64,000 nt of DNA from Kitasatospora arboriphila. GTDB lineage: Bacteria > Actinomycetota > Actinomycetes > Mycobacteriales > Mycobacteriaceae. Shown here one piece after another: positions 8,923 to 20,000 of this stretch. The position numbers and the translations under genes were made by a program. Location of the stretch: positions 186,001-250,000 of the forward strand of contig NZ_JNYV01000004.1 of the NCBI RefSeq assembly GCF_000717275.1, written 5' to 3'. Numbering within the stretch: position 1 is the first letter of the stretch; each line of letters starts with the position of its first letter. Below the pieces are notes generated by a model that made no database searches, had not been told where the DNA came from, and was given only the letters and a program-made list of their open reading frames with translations.

Positions 8923-10247
8923 TGAGGTCACCCCTTCGTAAGAACGTTGTCGGTCGTCAGCGACTGGTGCAGGTGGGTGCTGCGGCACTGGCCGGTGCCG
9001 CGCTGATCGCGGTGAGTGGCTGTGGCACGCAAGGGCTGCAGTCGGTTCCGCTGCCCGGTGGCGCCAACCTCGGCGAGTCGCCGCGTACGTACAAGTTGCA
9101 GTTCCTCGATGTGCTCGACCTGGTCCCGCAGTCGACGGTCAAGTTCAACGGCATCGAGGTCGGCCGCGTGGATTCGATCCAGGTCTCTCCCGACCAGTGG
9201 ACGGCGGAGGTGAAGATCGAGGTGCAGAACAACGTCGATCTGTCCGACGCGTCCACCGCGGAGATCCAGCAGACGAACCTGCTGGGCGAGAAGTACGTGG
9301 CGCTCGAAGATCCGCAGGAGAATGCGGGCCTGCCCCGGCAGAACCCAGCCGAGACCATCGGTTGCCCCGCGGTGGGTGCACCGGATTGCCGGACGCGCAC
9401 GGCGACGGACATCGAGCAGGTTCTCGGTGCGCTGTCCTTGCTCCTCAACGGTGGTGGTATCTCGCAGATCAAGCCGATCGTCGACGAATTGAACACCGCA
9501 CTCGACGGCCGCGAAACCCAGGTGAAGAGCCTCCTCAACGAGACCGCCACCCTGATCAGCGGACTCGAAGAGCAGAAGAACAACATCGTGACCGCGCTCG
9601 ACGGCCTGGACAAACTGTCGAATCGGGCTCGGGCACAGACCGATCAGATCAACCGGGTCCTCGATGAACTGCCCAAGGGCATAGCGGTACTCGAAGAGCA
9701 GCGGCCTCAGCTGGTGGCGATGCTCGAACAGGTCGACCGCCTGGGTGTTGTCGGGGTGCAGGTGCTCGGCACCGCTCGCGAGGAGATCATCACCGACCTC
9801 AAGGCGCTGCGGCCGACGCTGCAGGCACTGGCCGGTGCGGCTCCGGACCTGATCACCGCGTCACCGCTGCTGTTCACCTACCCGTTCCCGGACGCACTGC
9901 TCCCGGGTGTGAAGGGTGACTCGACCAACTTGTTCGCCAACCTGGACCTGCGGCTGCTCAACCAGCTCGAGGCTCTCGGGGTGGGACAGGGTGAGCCGGT
10001 GTACAGCCCGCCACGGACCGGACCGCAGCCGATCATCGATCCTGCGAACCCGTACTACAACGGCAACGGCCCGCGGCTCGGCTGGCCGACCATCACGTTG
10101 CTCCCGCTGCCGAACGCCCGGCCGGGGCCGAACACGCCGCCGTCGGGTGGGCAGTATGCGCTGATGCCGGAAGAACGCGGGCAGCAGAGCTTCCTGCAGG
10201 GCCCGATGAACATGCTGGCCAACGCTAATCTCGGAGCTGGATCATGA
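8922..10247 (+). CDS. mceE: MCE family lipoprotein MceE (LprK-like)
   Basis: This 441-residue MCE subunit begins at the ATG at 8922, which overlaps the mceD stop by one base. Unlike its siblings it carries a lipoprotein signal: basic N-terminus, hydrophobic stretch AAALAGAALIAVSGC and a lipobox cysteine at about residue 34. Lipidation of MceE is the rule in mycobacteria (LprK). The MCE domain lies at about 55-130 (PQSTVKFNGIEVGRVDSI). The helical part and a Pro-rich C-terminus follow. The frame is open upstream of 8922, but that is shadow of mceD. The stop overlaps mceF by ATGA. Confidence 0.93.
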   Translation: MRSPLRKNVVGRQRLVQVGAAALAGAALIAVSGCGTQGLQSVPLPGGANLGESPRTYKLQFLDVLDLVPQSTVKFNGIEVGRVDSIQVSPDQWTAEVKIEVQNNVDLSDASTAEIQQTNLLGEKYVALEDPQENAGLPRQNPAETIGCPAVGAPDCRTRTATDIEQVLGALSLLLNGGGISQIKPIVDELNTALDGRETQVKSLLNETATLISGLEEQKNNIVTALDGLDKLSNRARAQTDQINRVLDELPKGIAVLEEQRPQLVAMLEQVDRLGVVGVQVLGTAREEIITDLKALRPTLQALAGAAPDLITASPLLFTYPFPDALLPGVKGDSTNLFANLDLRLLNQLEALGVGQGEPVYSPPRTGPQPIIDPANPYYNGNGPRLGWPTITLLPLPNARPGPNTPPSGGQYALMPEERGQQSFLQGPMNMLANANLGAGS

Positions 10248-11485
10248 TGACCAAGATCGTCCGATGGCAGCTGATCATCTTCGTGGTGATCGGTGTGGTT
10301 GCCATCGTCTACGTGGGTGCCACCTACGCCAAGCTCGACCGGTTGGTCGGCGTGGGGTCGTACTCCGTGAAGGCCGAATTCCCGGATTCCGGCGGTATCT
10401 TCACCAATGCCGAGGTGACGTACCAGGGTGTTCCCGTCGGCCGGGTCGGCGCGCTGACTTTGCAGCCCGAGGGCGTCCAGGTCGAGTTGGTCCTCGACTC
10501 CGATGGCGCGGACATCCCGGATTCGGCTGTGGCCGTCGTCGCCAACCGATCGGCGATCGGCGAGCAGTACGTGGACCTGCGACCGAAGAACAATGACGGT
10601 CCGTACCTCAAGAACGGCTCGGTCATCACCGACACCAAGACTCCGCCGCCGTTGCAGGACGTGCTGAAGTCGGCCGTCGACTTCACCGGGTCGATCCCGG
10701 TGGACGATCTGCGCACGGTTGTCACCGAGTTGGGCAAGGCCTTCAACGGCAATGCGGAGAATCTGCGGTCGCTCGTGGATTCGCTGACCAACCTGTCCCA
10801 GGCCGGCCTCGACAACCTGCCTCAGACGATCTCGCTCATCCAGAACAGCGACACCGTGTTGAGCACCCAGGCCGAGCAGTCCGATGAGATCCTCAGCTGG
10901 TCACGCAATCTGGAATTGGTGACGCAGACCCTGCAGGCATCCGATCCGGCCATCCGGCGGTTGCTGACCACCGGAACCACCAGCGCCACACAGATTTCCA
11001 GGCTGCTGCAGGACAGTGGCGGCGACATCACCACCGTTGTCCGCAACCTCGCCGAGGACGTCCGTACCGTCTCGCCGACCTTCTTCGCGGCGGGCCCGTC
11101 GCTGGCGCTTCTGTCGGCGCTCTCGAGCGGCAGCTACAGCCCGGCGCCCGGCGACGGCACGATCCACTTCGGCATCGTCCTGGAGGTCAACAACCCACCT
11201 GCGTGCACGCTCGGATACGAGAGCACTCAGGACATCATCGCCGCCGAAGAAGCCCGCAACCCGGACTTCGACATCAACTACGACGACTTCCCGTTCAACA
11301 CCGAGGCGAGATGTACGGTCGCGCAAGGTAATCCGACCGACGTTCGTGGTGCTGCCCGGTCGGTGTTCGCCAATCCGAACATCCCGCAGCCGTGGGATGA
11401 CAACCCCAAGAAGATGCCTGACACGTTGAATCTGAACCCGATCGCGGAACAGATCGCGGCGCTTCTGGGAGTGCGGGACAAGTGA
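10244..11485 (+). CDS. mceF: MCE family protein MceF
   Basis: This is the sixth MCE subunit, 413 residues, with an N-terminal anchor (LIIFVVIGVVAIVYVGATYA, about residues 8-27). The MCE domain is at about 35-110 (GGIFTNAEVTYQGVPVGRVG), and an extended helical region and a C-terminal soluble part with several Cys follow. The ATG at 10244 is in an ATGA overlap with mceE. With it the operon holds a complete A-F set, so a full heterohexamer can be built. Its stop is overlapped by a small frame starting at 11485. Confidence 0.92.
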   Translation: MMTKIVRWQLIIFVVIGVVAIVYVGATYAKLDRLVGVGSYSVKAEFPDSGGIFTNAEVTYQGVPVGRVGALTLQPEGVQVELVLDSDGADIPDSAVAVVANRSAIGEQYVDLRPKNNDGPYLKNGSVITDTKTPPPLQDVLKSAVDFTGSIPVDDLRTVVTELGKAFNGNAENLRSLVDSLTNLSQAGLDNLPQTISLIQNSDTVLSTQAEQSDEILSWSRNLELVTQTLQASDPAIRRLLTTGTTSATQISRLLQDSGGDITTVVRNLAEDVRTVSPTFFAAGPSLALLSALSSGSYSPAPGDGTIHFGIVLEVNNPPACTLGYESTQDIIAAEEARNPDFDINYDDFPFNTEARCTVAQGNPTDVRGAARSVFANPNIPQPWDDNPKKMPDTLNLNPIAEQIAALLGVRDK

Positions 11486-11574
11486 TGTCGAGGATGTGGT
11501 CCGACCGGTTGGCCGGGATGACGCCGGAGCCGGAGCTCGACTCCTGGGCGACGTGTACCTTTGGCGGGCGATGA
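11485..11574 (+). CDS. 29-codon bridging ORF between mceF and the first Mas gene
   Basis: An ATG at 11485 overlaps the mceF stop by one base (TGATG) and opens a 29-codon frame (MSRMWSDRLAGMTPEPELD and on). Its TGA at 11572-11574 overlaps the ATG of the next gene (ATGA 11571-11574). As at 6579, a small frame fills precisely the gap between two cistrons. No homologue is recognised. The peptide contains one Cys and two Trp and has no membrane segment. The alternative is that it is the remnant of a longer upstream start of the Mas gene. Confidence 0.4.
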   Translation: MSRMWSDRLAGMTPEPELDSWATCTFGGR

Positions 11575-12227
11575 CTGAGACTTCAAAGCCCGGCGGTAAG
11601 CGGCAGCACGGATCGCAGACGCTGTGGTTGCGGATCGGTGCTGCCCTGGCAGTGGCCGGCCTCGTGGCCGCAGTGGTGTGCGCAGCGTTCTTCGCGATCG
11701 GGTGGAAGGACGCCTACGCCGAGCACAACGCCCAGCAGACTCGCGACAGTGCGCAAGACGGTGCCGAACAGGTGATCCTCAACGTCACCAACATCGACCC
11801 GAAGAATCTGACGGCATTCCGCGAGCAGGTGGACGCATCGCTCACCGGTAACGCCAAGACGCAGATCACCGCGGAGGACTTCGAGAACCTCACCAAGCAG
11901 GTGGACGCCAACGGCGACAAGACCGCGACGTTGTCGTCGGTGGTCAAGCGCAGCGGCGTCGTCGAATTCAACAAGGAAGACAAGACCGCAAAGGTGCTCG
12001 TGTACGTCGATGTCACAAGTACGGTCCAGGGCACGCCGCCGACCACATCGAACATGGGGTTCTCCGTCGACGTCGTCGATATCGACGGGGGCTGGAAGGC
12101 GTCGGACATCCAGTCGATCGATGCGATCGGACTCCAGGACCCGGCAGGCAGCACCCAGGCACCGGCAGGGGATCCGGCTGCCACCCCGGCGCCGGTTGAA
12201 CCCGCTCCCACCACAGGGGGCAACTGA
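11571..12227 (+). CDS. Mce-associated membrane protein (Mas), first copy
   Basis: This 218-residue protein has a short cytoplasmic N-terminus, one transmembrane helix (about residues 22-44, ALAVAGLVAAVVCAAFFAIG) and an extracytoplasmic domain of about 130 residues with the SnoaL/NTF2-like character of Mce-associated proteins. A low-complexity Pro/Ala tail ends it. The ATG at 11571 is preferred because of the ATGA overlap with the preceding small frame; an in-frame GTG at 11496 would add 25 unlikely residues. Mas proteins sit downstream of mce operons and are thought to stabilise the complex. Confidence 0.82.
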   Translation: MTETSKPGGKRQHGSQTLWLRIGAALAVAGLVAAVVCAAFFAIGWKDAYAEHNAQQTRDSAQDGAEQVILNVTNIDPKNLTAFREQVDASLTGNAKTQITAEDFENLTKQVDANGDKTATLSSVVKRSGVVEFNKEDKTAKVLVYVDVTSTVQGTPPTTSNMGFSVDVVDIDGGWKASDIQSIDAIGLQDPAGSTQAPAGDPAATPAPVEPAPTTGGN

Positions 12228-13186
12228 TGGCAGGCACACCACGTAAGCCGATCCGCCCGGCCGGGCCCCGCGGCAAGATCCGCGTCGCAGGCAGCAGCCC
12301 GTCGGCCCGCAAGCTCAACCCTGCCGAGAACGCCGACGAATCGGCGACCACGGACAACGTGACGCCCGAGACAGCAGCACCGGAGTCGTCGGCACCTGAA
12401 GCGGTCGAGTCCGCTGAGTCCGGCACCATCGAGGCGGGGGAGTCCCCACCCGACGTCACCGCGGAAACCAGCGACGAGGCGTCGACCGGCGAAGCCACGG
12501 CAACTGCCGAGAACGCCTCGACAGGCGAGACCGCGGCCACCGACAAAACGGTGACACTCGGCAAGCCGGCCGCGAAGAGCAAGCCGAAGGTCAAGGGCGC
12601 ATCGCTCAAGAAGCCCGCAACCGAGCGTTCGTCCGACGACAAGCCGGCCAAGGCCGCCGAACCGAAGACGGCGAAAGCCGCATCGGGCTTCCTGACCTGG
12701 CGCAAGGTTGCGATCGTCGCGCTCCTGGCCGTCGTGTTCGCGGTGTTCGCCGTGGTCGCGGCATTCAAACCGGGTGCTTCGACGCAGTCGAACATGGCGT
12801 TCATCAACTCGTCGGAGACCAGTGCCCTCAAGGCGCAGGCCGGCGACCGCATCTGCGCCGTGCTCTCGATCGACCCCACCAAGTTCGATGACTGGGCCGA
12901 CAAGGCGAAGACCGGTCTGACCGGCGAAGCCCTCACCGAGTTCAACGAGTACCAGAGCACCAGCAGGGACCTGGCGGCCCAGAGCGGCCAGGGAGCCGAG
13001 TGCAAGGTGGACCTGGTTGCGGTCAGCAACATGGACGGCTCGAGTGCCACCGTGATCGCAACGGTGCTGATCAGTACCACCCAGCAGGGTGTGGCAGTCC
13101 TGAGCGGTCCAGGCCAGGCGCGTACCGAACTCGGTATGCAAAAGGTTGACGGACAGTGGCGCATCAACCGCATATCTGACTTTTAA
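12227..13186 (+). CDS. Mce-associated membrane protein (Mas), second copy
   Basis: This 319-residue protein starts at an ATG overlapping the previous stop (TGATG). A long basic and then Glu/Ala/Thr-rich low-complexity cytoplasmic segment (about residues 1-155) precedes one membrane helix (about 163-184, VAIVALLAVVFAVFAVVAAF). A C-terminal extracytoplasmic domain resembles that of the first copy. The last gene of the mce operon, it ends 236 bases before rpoB. The long disordered N-terminus is unusual for the family and may be a linker or interaction region. The function is inferred from context. Confidence 0.8.
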   Translation: MAGTPRKPIRPAGPRGKIRVAGSSPSARKLNPAENADESATTDNVTPETAAPESSAPEAVESAESGTIEAGESPPDVTAETSDEASTGEATATAENASTGETAATDKTVTLGKPAAKSKPKVKGASLKKPATERSSDDKPAKAAEPKTAKAASGFLTWRKVAIVALLAVVFAVFAVVAAFKPGASTQSNMAFINSSETSALKAQAGDRICAVLSIDPTKFDDWADKAKTGLTGEALTEFNEYQSTSRDLAAQSGQGAECKVDLVAVSNMDGSSATVIATVLISTTQQGVAVLSGPGQARTELGMQKVDGQWRINRISDF

Positions 13187-13422
13187 GCGTCTTTCCGCGC
13201 GTTCCTCTTGACGCAGGGCCCCGTTGGTAGCAGTCTGTCCGCAGTAACCAAAAGGGGTTGTTTACGTGCGCCCATTTTCTGGTACAGTAGGACGTTGCGC
13301 TGGCTGCCTCCTGTCCATCTCTCGATTTCACCTTCTCGCCACGACCGTGTGTCGTCTCAGGTGATTCGCCGTTGACCAGGTCGCAGGCGCAGCGAACACC
13401 ACTAAGGCACTACGAGTAATTC
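13187..13422 (+). promoter_or_regulatory. rpoB leader and candidate promoter
   Basis: This gap holds no gene. A candidate promoter has TACAGT at 13283-13288 with TTTACG at 13261-13266 (16-base spacer) or TTGTTT at 13258-13263 (19 bases). It would give a leader of about 130 bases before rpoB. An alternative TTGACG sits at 13208-13213 without a good -10. No clear terminator for the mce operon was seen, so read-through from mce into rpoBC is possible. Confidence 0.45.
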
Positions 13423-16400
13423 GTGTTGGAAGGACATATCTTGGCAGTCTCCCGCCAGTCCACCTCAACCATTCCAGGTGCGCCTCGGCGCGCCTCTTTC
13501 GCAAAGATCAGCGAGCCCCTCGAAGTACCCGGACTGCTTGATGTGCAGCTCGAGTCGTTCGAGTGGCTGGTCGGTTCAGCGGAATGGCGTGAGCGCGCTG
13601 CTTCCCGCGGCGACGGAAACCCTACCGGCGGCCTGGAGGACATCCTCGCCGAACTGTCCCCGATCGAGGACTTCTCCGGCTCCATGTCGCTGTCTTTCTC
13701 CGACCCACGCTTCGATGAGGTCAAGGCCTCGGTCGAGGAGTGCAAAGACAAGGACATGACGTACGCGGCCCCGCTGTTCGTCACCGCGGAGTTCATCAAC
13801 AACAACACCGGCGAGATCAAGTCGCAGACCGTCTTCATGGGCGACTTCCCGATCATGACCGACAAGGGCAGCTTCATCATCAACGGCACCGAGCGTGTCG
13901 TGGTGAGCCAGCTGGTGCGTAGCCCCGGTGTGTACTTCGACGCGACCATCGACAAGGCCACCGAGAAGACCCTGCACAGTGTCAAGGTCATCCCGGGCCG
14001 CGGCGCATGGCTCGAGTTCGACATCGACAAGCGCGACACCGTCGGCGTCCGCATCGACCGCAAGCGTCGCCAGTCGGTCACCGTTCTGCTCAAGGCACTC
14101 GGCTGGACCAAGGAGCAGATCGAAGAGCGCTTCGGTTTCTCCGAGATCATGATGTCGACGCTGGAGAAGGACAACACCGCGGGCACCGACGAGGCCCTGC
14201 TCGAGGTGTACCGCAAGCTGCGTCCGGGCGAGCCCCCCACCAAGGAGTCCGCGCAGACCCTGCTGGAGAACCTGTTCTTCAAGGAGAAGCGCTACGACCT
14301 CGCCAAGGTCGGTCGTTACAAGGTCAACAAGAAGCTCGGTCTGGTCGAGAACCCGATGGCCGGCGCACCCGTGCTGACCGAAGAGGACATCGTCGCCACC
14401 GTCGAGTACCTGGTGCGTCTGCACGAGGCCGACCCCAACGTCACCAGCACGATGACCGTGCCCGGTGGCGTCGAGGTGCCCGTCGAGGTCGACGACATCG
14501 ACCACTTCGGCAACCGTCGCCTGCGTACCGTCGGCGAGCTCATCCAGAACCAGATCCGCGTGGGCCTGTCCCGCATGGAGCGCGTGGTCCGTGAGCGGAT
14601 GACAACTCAGGACGTCGAGGCGATCACGCCGCAGACCCTGATCAACATCCGTCCGGTCGTCGCGGCGATCAAGGAGTTCTTCGGAACCTCGCAGCTGTCG
14701 CAGTTCATGGACCAGAACAACCCGCTGTCGGGCCTGACCCACAAGCGCCGCCTGTCGGCGCTGGGCCCCGGTGGTCTGTCCCGTGAGCGTGCAGGCCTCG
14801 AGGTCCGTGACGTCCACCCGTCGCACTACGGCCGTATGTGCCCGATCGAGACCCCTGAGGGCCCGAACATCGGCCTGATCGGTTCGCTGTCGGTGTACGC
14901 GCGGGTCAACCCGTTCGGATTCATCGAGACGCCGTACCGCAAGGTCGTCGACGGATACGTCACCGACGAGGTGCACTACCTCACCGCTGACGAAGAGGAT
15001 CGCTACCTGATCGCCCAGGCGAACTCGGGCATCGACACCGACAACCGGCTCTCCGACGACCGCGTGCTGGTCCGCAAGAAGGGCTCGGAGGTCGAGTTCG
15101 TCCCGACCAGCCAGGTCGAGTACATGGACGTCAGCCCGCGCCAGATGGTGTCGGTCGCCACGGCCATGATCCCGTTCCTCGAGCACGACGACGCCAACCG
15201 TGCCCTGATGGGCGCGAACATGCAGCGTCAGGCGGTGCCGCTGGTTCGCAGCGAGTCGCCGCTGGTCGGTACCGGCATGGAACTGCGTGCCGCCATCGAC
15301 GCCGGTGACGTGATCATCTCGTCGAAGGCCGGTGTGGTGGAAGAGGTTTCGGCCGACTACATCACCGTGATGGCCGACGACGGCACTCGCGACACCTTCC
15401 GGATGCGCAAGTTCGCCCGCTCCAACCAGGGCACCTGCGCCAACCAGCGTCCGATCGTGGACGAGGGACAGCGTGTCGAGGTCGGCCAGGTCCTGGCCGA
15501 CGGTCCTTGCACCGATCAGGGTGAGATGGCCCTCGGGAAGAACCTGCTCGTGGCGATCATGCCGTGGGAAGGCCACAACTACGAGGACGCGATCATCCTG
15601 AGCCAGCGTCTGGTCGAAGAGGACGTGCTCACCTCGATTCACATCGAAGAGCACGAAATCGACGCCCGCGACACCAAGCTCGGTGCCGAGGAGATCACCC
15701 GGGACATCCCGAACGTCTCCGATGAGGTGCTCGCCGATCTCGACGAGCGCGGCATCATCCGCATCGGTGCCGAGGTCCGCGACGGCGACATCCTGGTCGG
15801 CAAGGTCACGCCCAAGGGCGAGACCGAGCTCACCCCGGAAGAGCGTCTGCTGCGCGCCATCTTCGGTGAGAAGGCGCGCGAGGTGCGCGACACCTCGCTG
15901 AAGGTTCCGCACGGTGAGACCGGCAAGGTCATCGGCATCCGCGTCTTCTCGCGTGATGACGACGACGATCTGCCTCCCGGTGTCAACGAGCTGGTCCGGG
16001 TGTACGTGGCCCAGAAGCGCAAGATCCAGGACGGCGACAAGCTCGCCGGCCGCCACGGCAACAAGGGCGTCATCGGCAAGATCCTCCCGCAAGAGGACAT
16101 GCCGTTCCTGCCCGACGGCACCCCGGTCGACATCATCCTGAACACCCACGGTGTGCCGCGTCGTATGAACATCGGCCAGATCCTGGAGACCCACCTCGGG
16201 TGGATCGCCAAGACCGGCTGGAACATCGACGTTGCCCAGGGTGTGCCGGAGTGGGCGTCGAAGCTGCCCGAGGACATGCTCTCGGTGGAGCCCGACACCA
16301 ACACCGCGACCCCGGTGTTCGATGGCGCTCGCGAAGAGGAGCTGTCAGGTCTGCTGGCCTCGACGCTGCCGAACCGCGATGGCGAGGTCATGGTGAACGC

Positions 16401-16929
16401 GGACGGCAAGGCGACCTTGTTCGACGGTCGTAGTGGTGAGCCGTTCCCGTACCCGGTCTCGGTCGGTTACATGTACATCATCAAGCTGCACCACTTGGTC
16501 GACGACAAGATCCACGCGCGTTCGACCGGTCCGTACTCGATGATCACGCAGCAGCCGCTGGGTGGTAAGGCGCAGTTCGGTGGTCAGCGTTTCGGCGAGA
16601 TGGAGTGCTGGGCCATGCAGGCCTACGGTGCGGCATACACGCTGCAGGAGCTTCTCACCATCAAGTCGGACGACGTCGTCGGCCGCGTGAAGGTGTACGA
16701 GGCGATCGTCAAGGGCGAGAACATCCCGGAACCGGGTATCCCCGAATCGTTCAAGGTGCTGCTGAAGGAACTTCAGTCGCTGTGCCTGAACGTCGAGGTG
16801 CTCAGCTCCGACGGTGCTGCCATCGAGATGCGTGACGGTGACGACGAGGACCTCGAGCGGGCTGCGGCCAACCTGGGGATCAACCTCTCGCGCAACGAGT
16901 CCGCCACTGTCGACGACTTGGCGAACTGA
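13423..16929 (+). CDS. rpoB: RNA polymerase beta subunit
   Basis: This 1168-residue protein is the beta subunit of RNA polymerase. The rifampicin region reads [18 protein letters not shown] and then [18 protein letters not shown], with D430, H440 and S445 (E. coli 516, 526, 531) all wild type. The conserved [28 protein letters not shown] and C-terminal [18 protein letters not shown] blocks are present. The GTG at 13423 gives the MLEG start seen across the order. A TTG at 13441 is a real alternative, because GGAAGGA (13428-13434) is well spaced from it, and would remove six residues. rpoC follows after 75 bases. Confidence 0.97.
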   Translation: MLEGHILAVSRQSTSTIPGAPRRASFAKISEPLEVPGLLDVQLESFEWLVGSAEWRERAASRGDGNPTGGLEDILAELSPIEDFSGSMSLSFSDPRFDEVKASVEECKDKDMTYAAPLFVTAEFINNNTGEIKSQTVFMGDFPIMTDKGSFIINGTERVVVSQLVRSPGVYFDATIDKATEKTLHSVKVIPGRGAWLEFDIDKRDTVGVRIDRKRRQSVTVLLKALGWTKEQIEERFGFSEIMMSTLEKDNTAGTDEALLEVYRKLRPGEPPTKESAQTLLENLFFKEKRYDLAKVGRYKVNKKLGLVENPMAGAPVLTEEDIVATVEYLVRLHEADPNVTSTMTVPGGVEVPVEVDDIDHFGNRRLRTVGELIQNQIRVGLSRMERVVRERMTTQDVEAITPQTLINIRPVVAAIKEFFGTSQLSQFMDQNNPLSGLTHKRRLSALGPGGLSRERAGLEVRDVHPSHYGRMCPIETPEGPNIGLIGSLSVYARVNPFGFIETPYRKVVDGYVTDEVHYLTADEEDRYLIAQANSGIDTDNRLSDDRVLVRKKGSEVEFVPTSQVEYMDVSPRQMVSVATAMIPFLEHDDANRALMGANMQRQAVPLVRSESPLVGTGMELRAAIDAGDVIISSKAGVVEEVSADYITVMADDGTRDTFRMRKFARSNQGTCANQRPIVDEGQRVEVGQVLADGPCTDQGEMALGKNLLVAIMPWEGHNYEDAIILSQRLVEEDVLTSIHIEEHEIDARDTKLGAEEITRDIPNVSDEVLADLDERGIIRIGAEVRDGDILVGKVTPKGETELTPEERLLRAIFGEKAREVRDTSLKVPHGETGKVIGIRVFSRDDDDDLPPGVNELVRVYVAQKRKIQDGDKLAGRHGNKGVIGKILPQEDMPFLPDGTPVDIILNTHGVPRRMNIGQILETHLGWIAKTGWNIDVAQGVPEWASKLPEDMLSVEPDTNTATPVFDGAREEELSGLLASTLPNRDGEVMVNADGKATLFDGRSGEPFPYPVSVGYMYIIKLHHLVDDKIHARSTGPYSMITQQPLGGKAQFGGQRFGEMECWAMQAYGAAYTLQELLTIKSDDVVGRVKVYEAIVKGENIPEPGIPESFKVLLKELQSLCLNVEVLSSDGAAIEMRDGDDEDLERAAANLGINLSRNESATVDDLAN

Positions 16930-17004
16930 CCTGACCCGCAAGCGGTCAGGCGGCTCGCCAACTGATCGTCCAGATTTACTGACTGAGCAACTGAAAGGTA
17001 AATA

Positions 17005-20000
17005 GTGCTCGACGTCAACTTTTTCGATGAACTCAAGATCGGTCTGGCCACCGCCGACGACATCCACAACTGGTCCTTCGGTGAGGTGAAGAAGCCGGAG
17101 ACCATCAACTACCGCACGCTCAAGCCAGAGAAGGACGGCCTGTTCTGCGAGAAGATCTTCGGTCCCACCCGGGACTGGGAGTGCTACTGCGGTAAGTACA
17201 AGCGTGTCCGCTTCAAGGGCATCATCTGTGAGCGCTGCGGCGTCGAGGTCACTCGCGCCAAGGTGCGTCGTGAGCGGATGGGTCACATCGAGCTGGCCGC
17301 GCCGGTCACCCACATCTGGTACTTCAAGGGTGTGCCCAGCCGGTTGGGTTACCTGCTCGACCTGGCGCCGAAGGATCTCGAGAAGATCATCTACTTCGCC
17401 GCCTACGTCATCACCGCGGTGGACGACGAACTGCGTCACAACGAGAAGTCCACTCTCGAGGCCGAGATGGAGGTCGAGAAGAAAGGCGTTGCCGATCAGC
17501 GCGACGCCGATCTCGAAGAGCGCGCCAAGAAGCTCGAAGAGGACCTGGCAGAGCTGGAGCGCGAAGGCGCCAAGGCCGATGCCCGCCGCAAGGTGAAGGA
17601 TGCCGGCGAGCGCGAGATGCGCCGTATCCGCGACACCGCGCAGCGCGCTCTCGACGATCTCGAAGAGATCTGGGACAAGTTCGTCAAGCTCGCTCCCAAG
17701 CAGATGATCATCGACGAGAAGCTCTACCGCGAGCTCCAGGATCGCTACGGCGAGTACTTCACCGGAGCCATGGGTGCCGAGGCCATCAAGCGTCTGCTCG
17801 AGGACTTCGACATCGCGGCCGAGGCCGAGATCCTGCGCGACACGATCCGTAATGGCAAGGGGCAGAAGAAGCTCCGTGCACTCAAGCGGCTCAAGGTGGT
17901 CGCGGCGTTCCACCAGTCGGGCAACTCCCCGCTGGGCATGGTTCTCGACGCCGTGCCGGTGATCCCGCCGGAGCTCCGTCCGATGGTCCAGCTCGACGGT
18001 GGCCGTTTCGCGACGTCCGACCTGAACGACCTGTACCGCCGCGTGATCAACCGCAACAACCGCCTCAAGCGACTGATCGACCTCGGTGCCCCCGAGATCA
18101 TCGTCAACAACGAGAAGCGGATGCTGCAGGAGTCCGTCGACGCACTGTTCGACAACGGTCGTCGTGGCCGTCCGGTCACCGGACCGGGTAACCGCCCGCT
18201 GAAGTCGTTGAGCGATCTGCTCAAGGGCAAGCAGGGTCGTTTCCGTCAGAACCTGCTCGGCAAGCGCGTCGACTACTCGGGCCGTTCGGTCATCGTCGTC
18301 GGCCCGCAGCTCAAGCTGCATCAGTGTGGTCTGCCCAAGCTGATGGCACTCGAGCTGTTCAAGCCGTTCGTGATGAAGCGTCTCGTCGACCTGAATCAGG
18401 CACAGAACATCAAGTCCGCCAAGCGGATGGTGGAGCGTCAGCGCCCCGCCGTGTGGGACGTGCTCGAAGAGGTCATCGCCGAACACCCGGTGCTGCTCAA
18501 CCGTGCACCCACCCTGCACCGTCTGGGCATCCAGGCGTTCGAGCCGCAGCTCGTGGAGGGCAAGGCCATCCAGCTGCACCCGCTGGTGTGTGAGGCGTTC
18601 AACGCCGACTTCGACGGTGACCAGATGGCAGTGCACCTGCCGCTGAGCGCCGAGGCGCAGGCCGAGGCCCGCATCCTGATGCTGTCCTCGAACAACATCC
18701 TGTCGCCCGCGTCGGGTCGTCCGCTGGCCATGCCGCGTCTGGACATGGTGACCGGTCTGTTCCACCTGACCACGCTCAAGGAGGAAGCGGTCGGCGCGTA
18801 CACCGCATCGACCGATGGCGACATCGAGCGTGGCGTGTACTCCACACCGGCCGAGGCTCAGATGGCTGTCGATCGTGGGCTGCTCAGTGTGCAGGCACCG
18901 ATCAAGGTCCGGCTCACGCATCAGCGTCCGCCGGCCACCATCGAGCGTGAGCGTTTCCCCGAGGGCTGGAAGTTCGGCACCCCGTGGGAGATCCACACCA
19001 CGCTGGGCCGGGTGCTGTTCAACGAGCTGCTGCCGAACGACTATCCGTTCGTCAACGAGCAGATGCCGAAGAAGCGTCAGGCCACGATCATCAACGACAT
19101 GGCCGAGCGCTACCCGATGATCGTTGTCGCGCAGACCGTCGACAAGCTCAAGGACGCCGGTTTCTACTGGGCGACCCGCTCGGGTGTCACCATCGCCATG
19201 TCCGACGTGCTGGTCTCGCCGGACAAGAAGCAGATCCTCGACAAGTACGAGGAGCGGGCCGACGGCCTGGAGCGCAAGTTCCAGCGTGGTGCACTCACCG
19301 GCGCAGAGCGTCGTGACGCTCTGGTGGAGATCTGGAAGCAGGCGACCGAAGAGGTCGGTGCCGCCATGGAGGCGCACTACCCCGACGACAACCCGATCCC
19401 GATGATCGTGAAGTCCGGTGCCGCGGGCAACATGACCCAGATTCGCTCGCTCGCGGGCATGAAGGGTCTTGTGACCAACCCGAAGGGTGAGTTCATCCCG
19501 CGTCCGATCAAGTCCTCGTTCCGCGAGGGCCTGACCGTGGCCGAGTACTTCATCAACACCCACGGTGCTCGTAAGGGTCTGGCCGACACCGCGCTTCGTA
19601 CCGCCGACTCGGGTTACCTGACCCGTCGTCTGGTGGACGTGTCGCAGGACGTCATCGTGCGCGAAACCGACTGTGGCACCGAGCGTGGCATCAACACGAT
19701 CATCGCCGAGAAGCAGTCCGACGGTTCGCTCATCCGTGACGCCCATGTCGAGACGTCGACGTTCGCTCGTACGTTGGCCACCGACGCTGTCGATGAGAAC
19801 GGCAACGTGATCATCGAGCGCGGCCACGATCTCGGTGATCCCGCGATCGAAGCCCTGCTCGAGGCCGGCATCTCGCAGGTGAAGGTCCGTTCGGTCCTCA
19901 CCTGCAGCACCGGCACCGGCGTCTGCGCCACCTGCTACGGACGGTCGATGGCCACCGGCAAGCTCGTCGACATCGGCGAGGCCGTCGGTATCGTCGCGGC

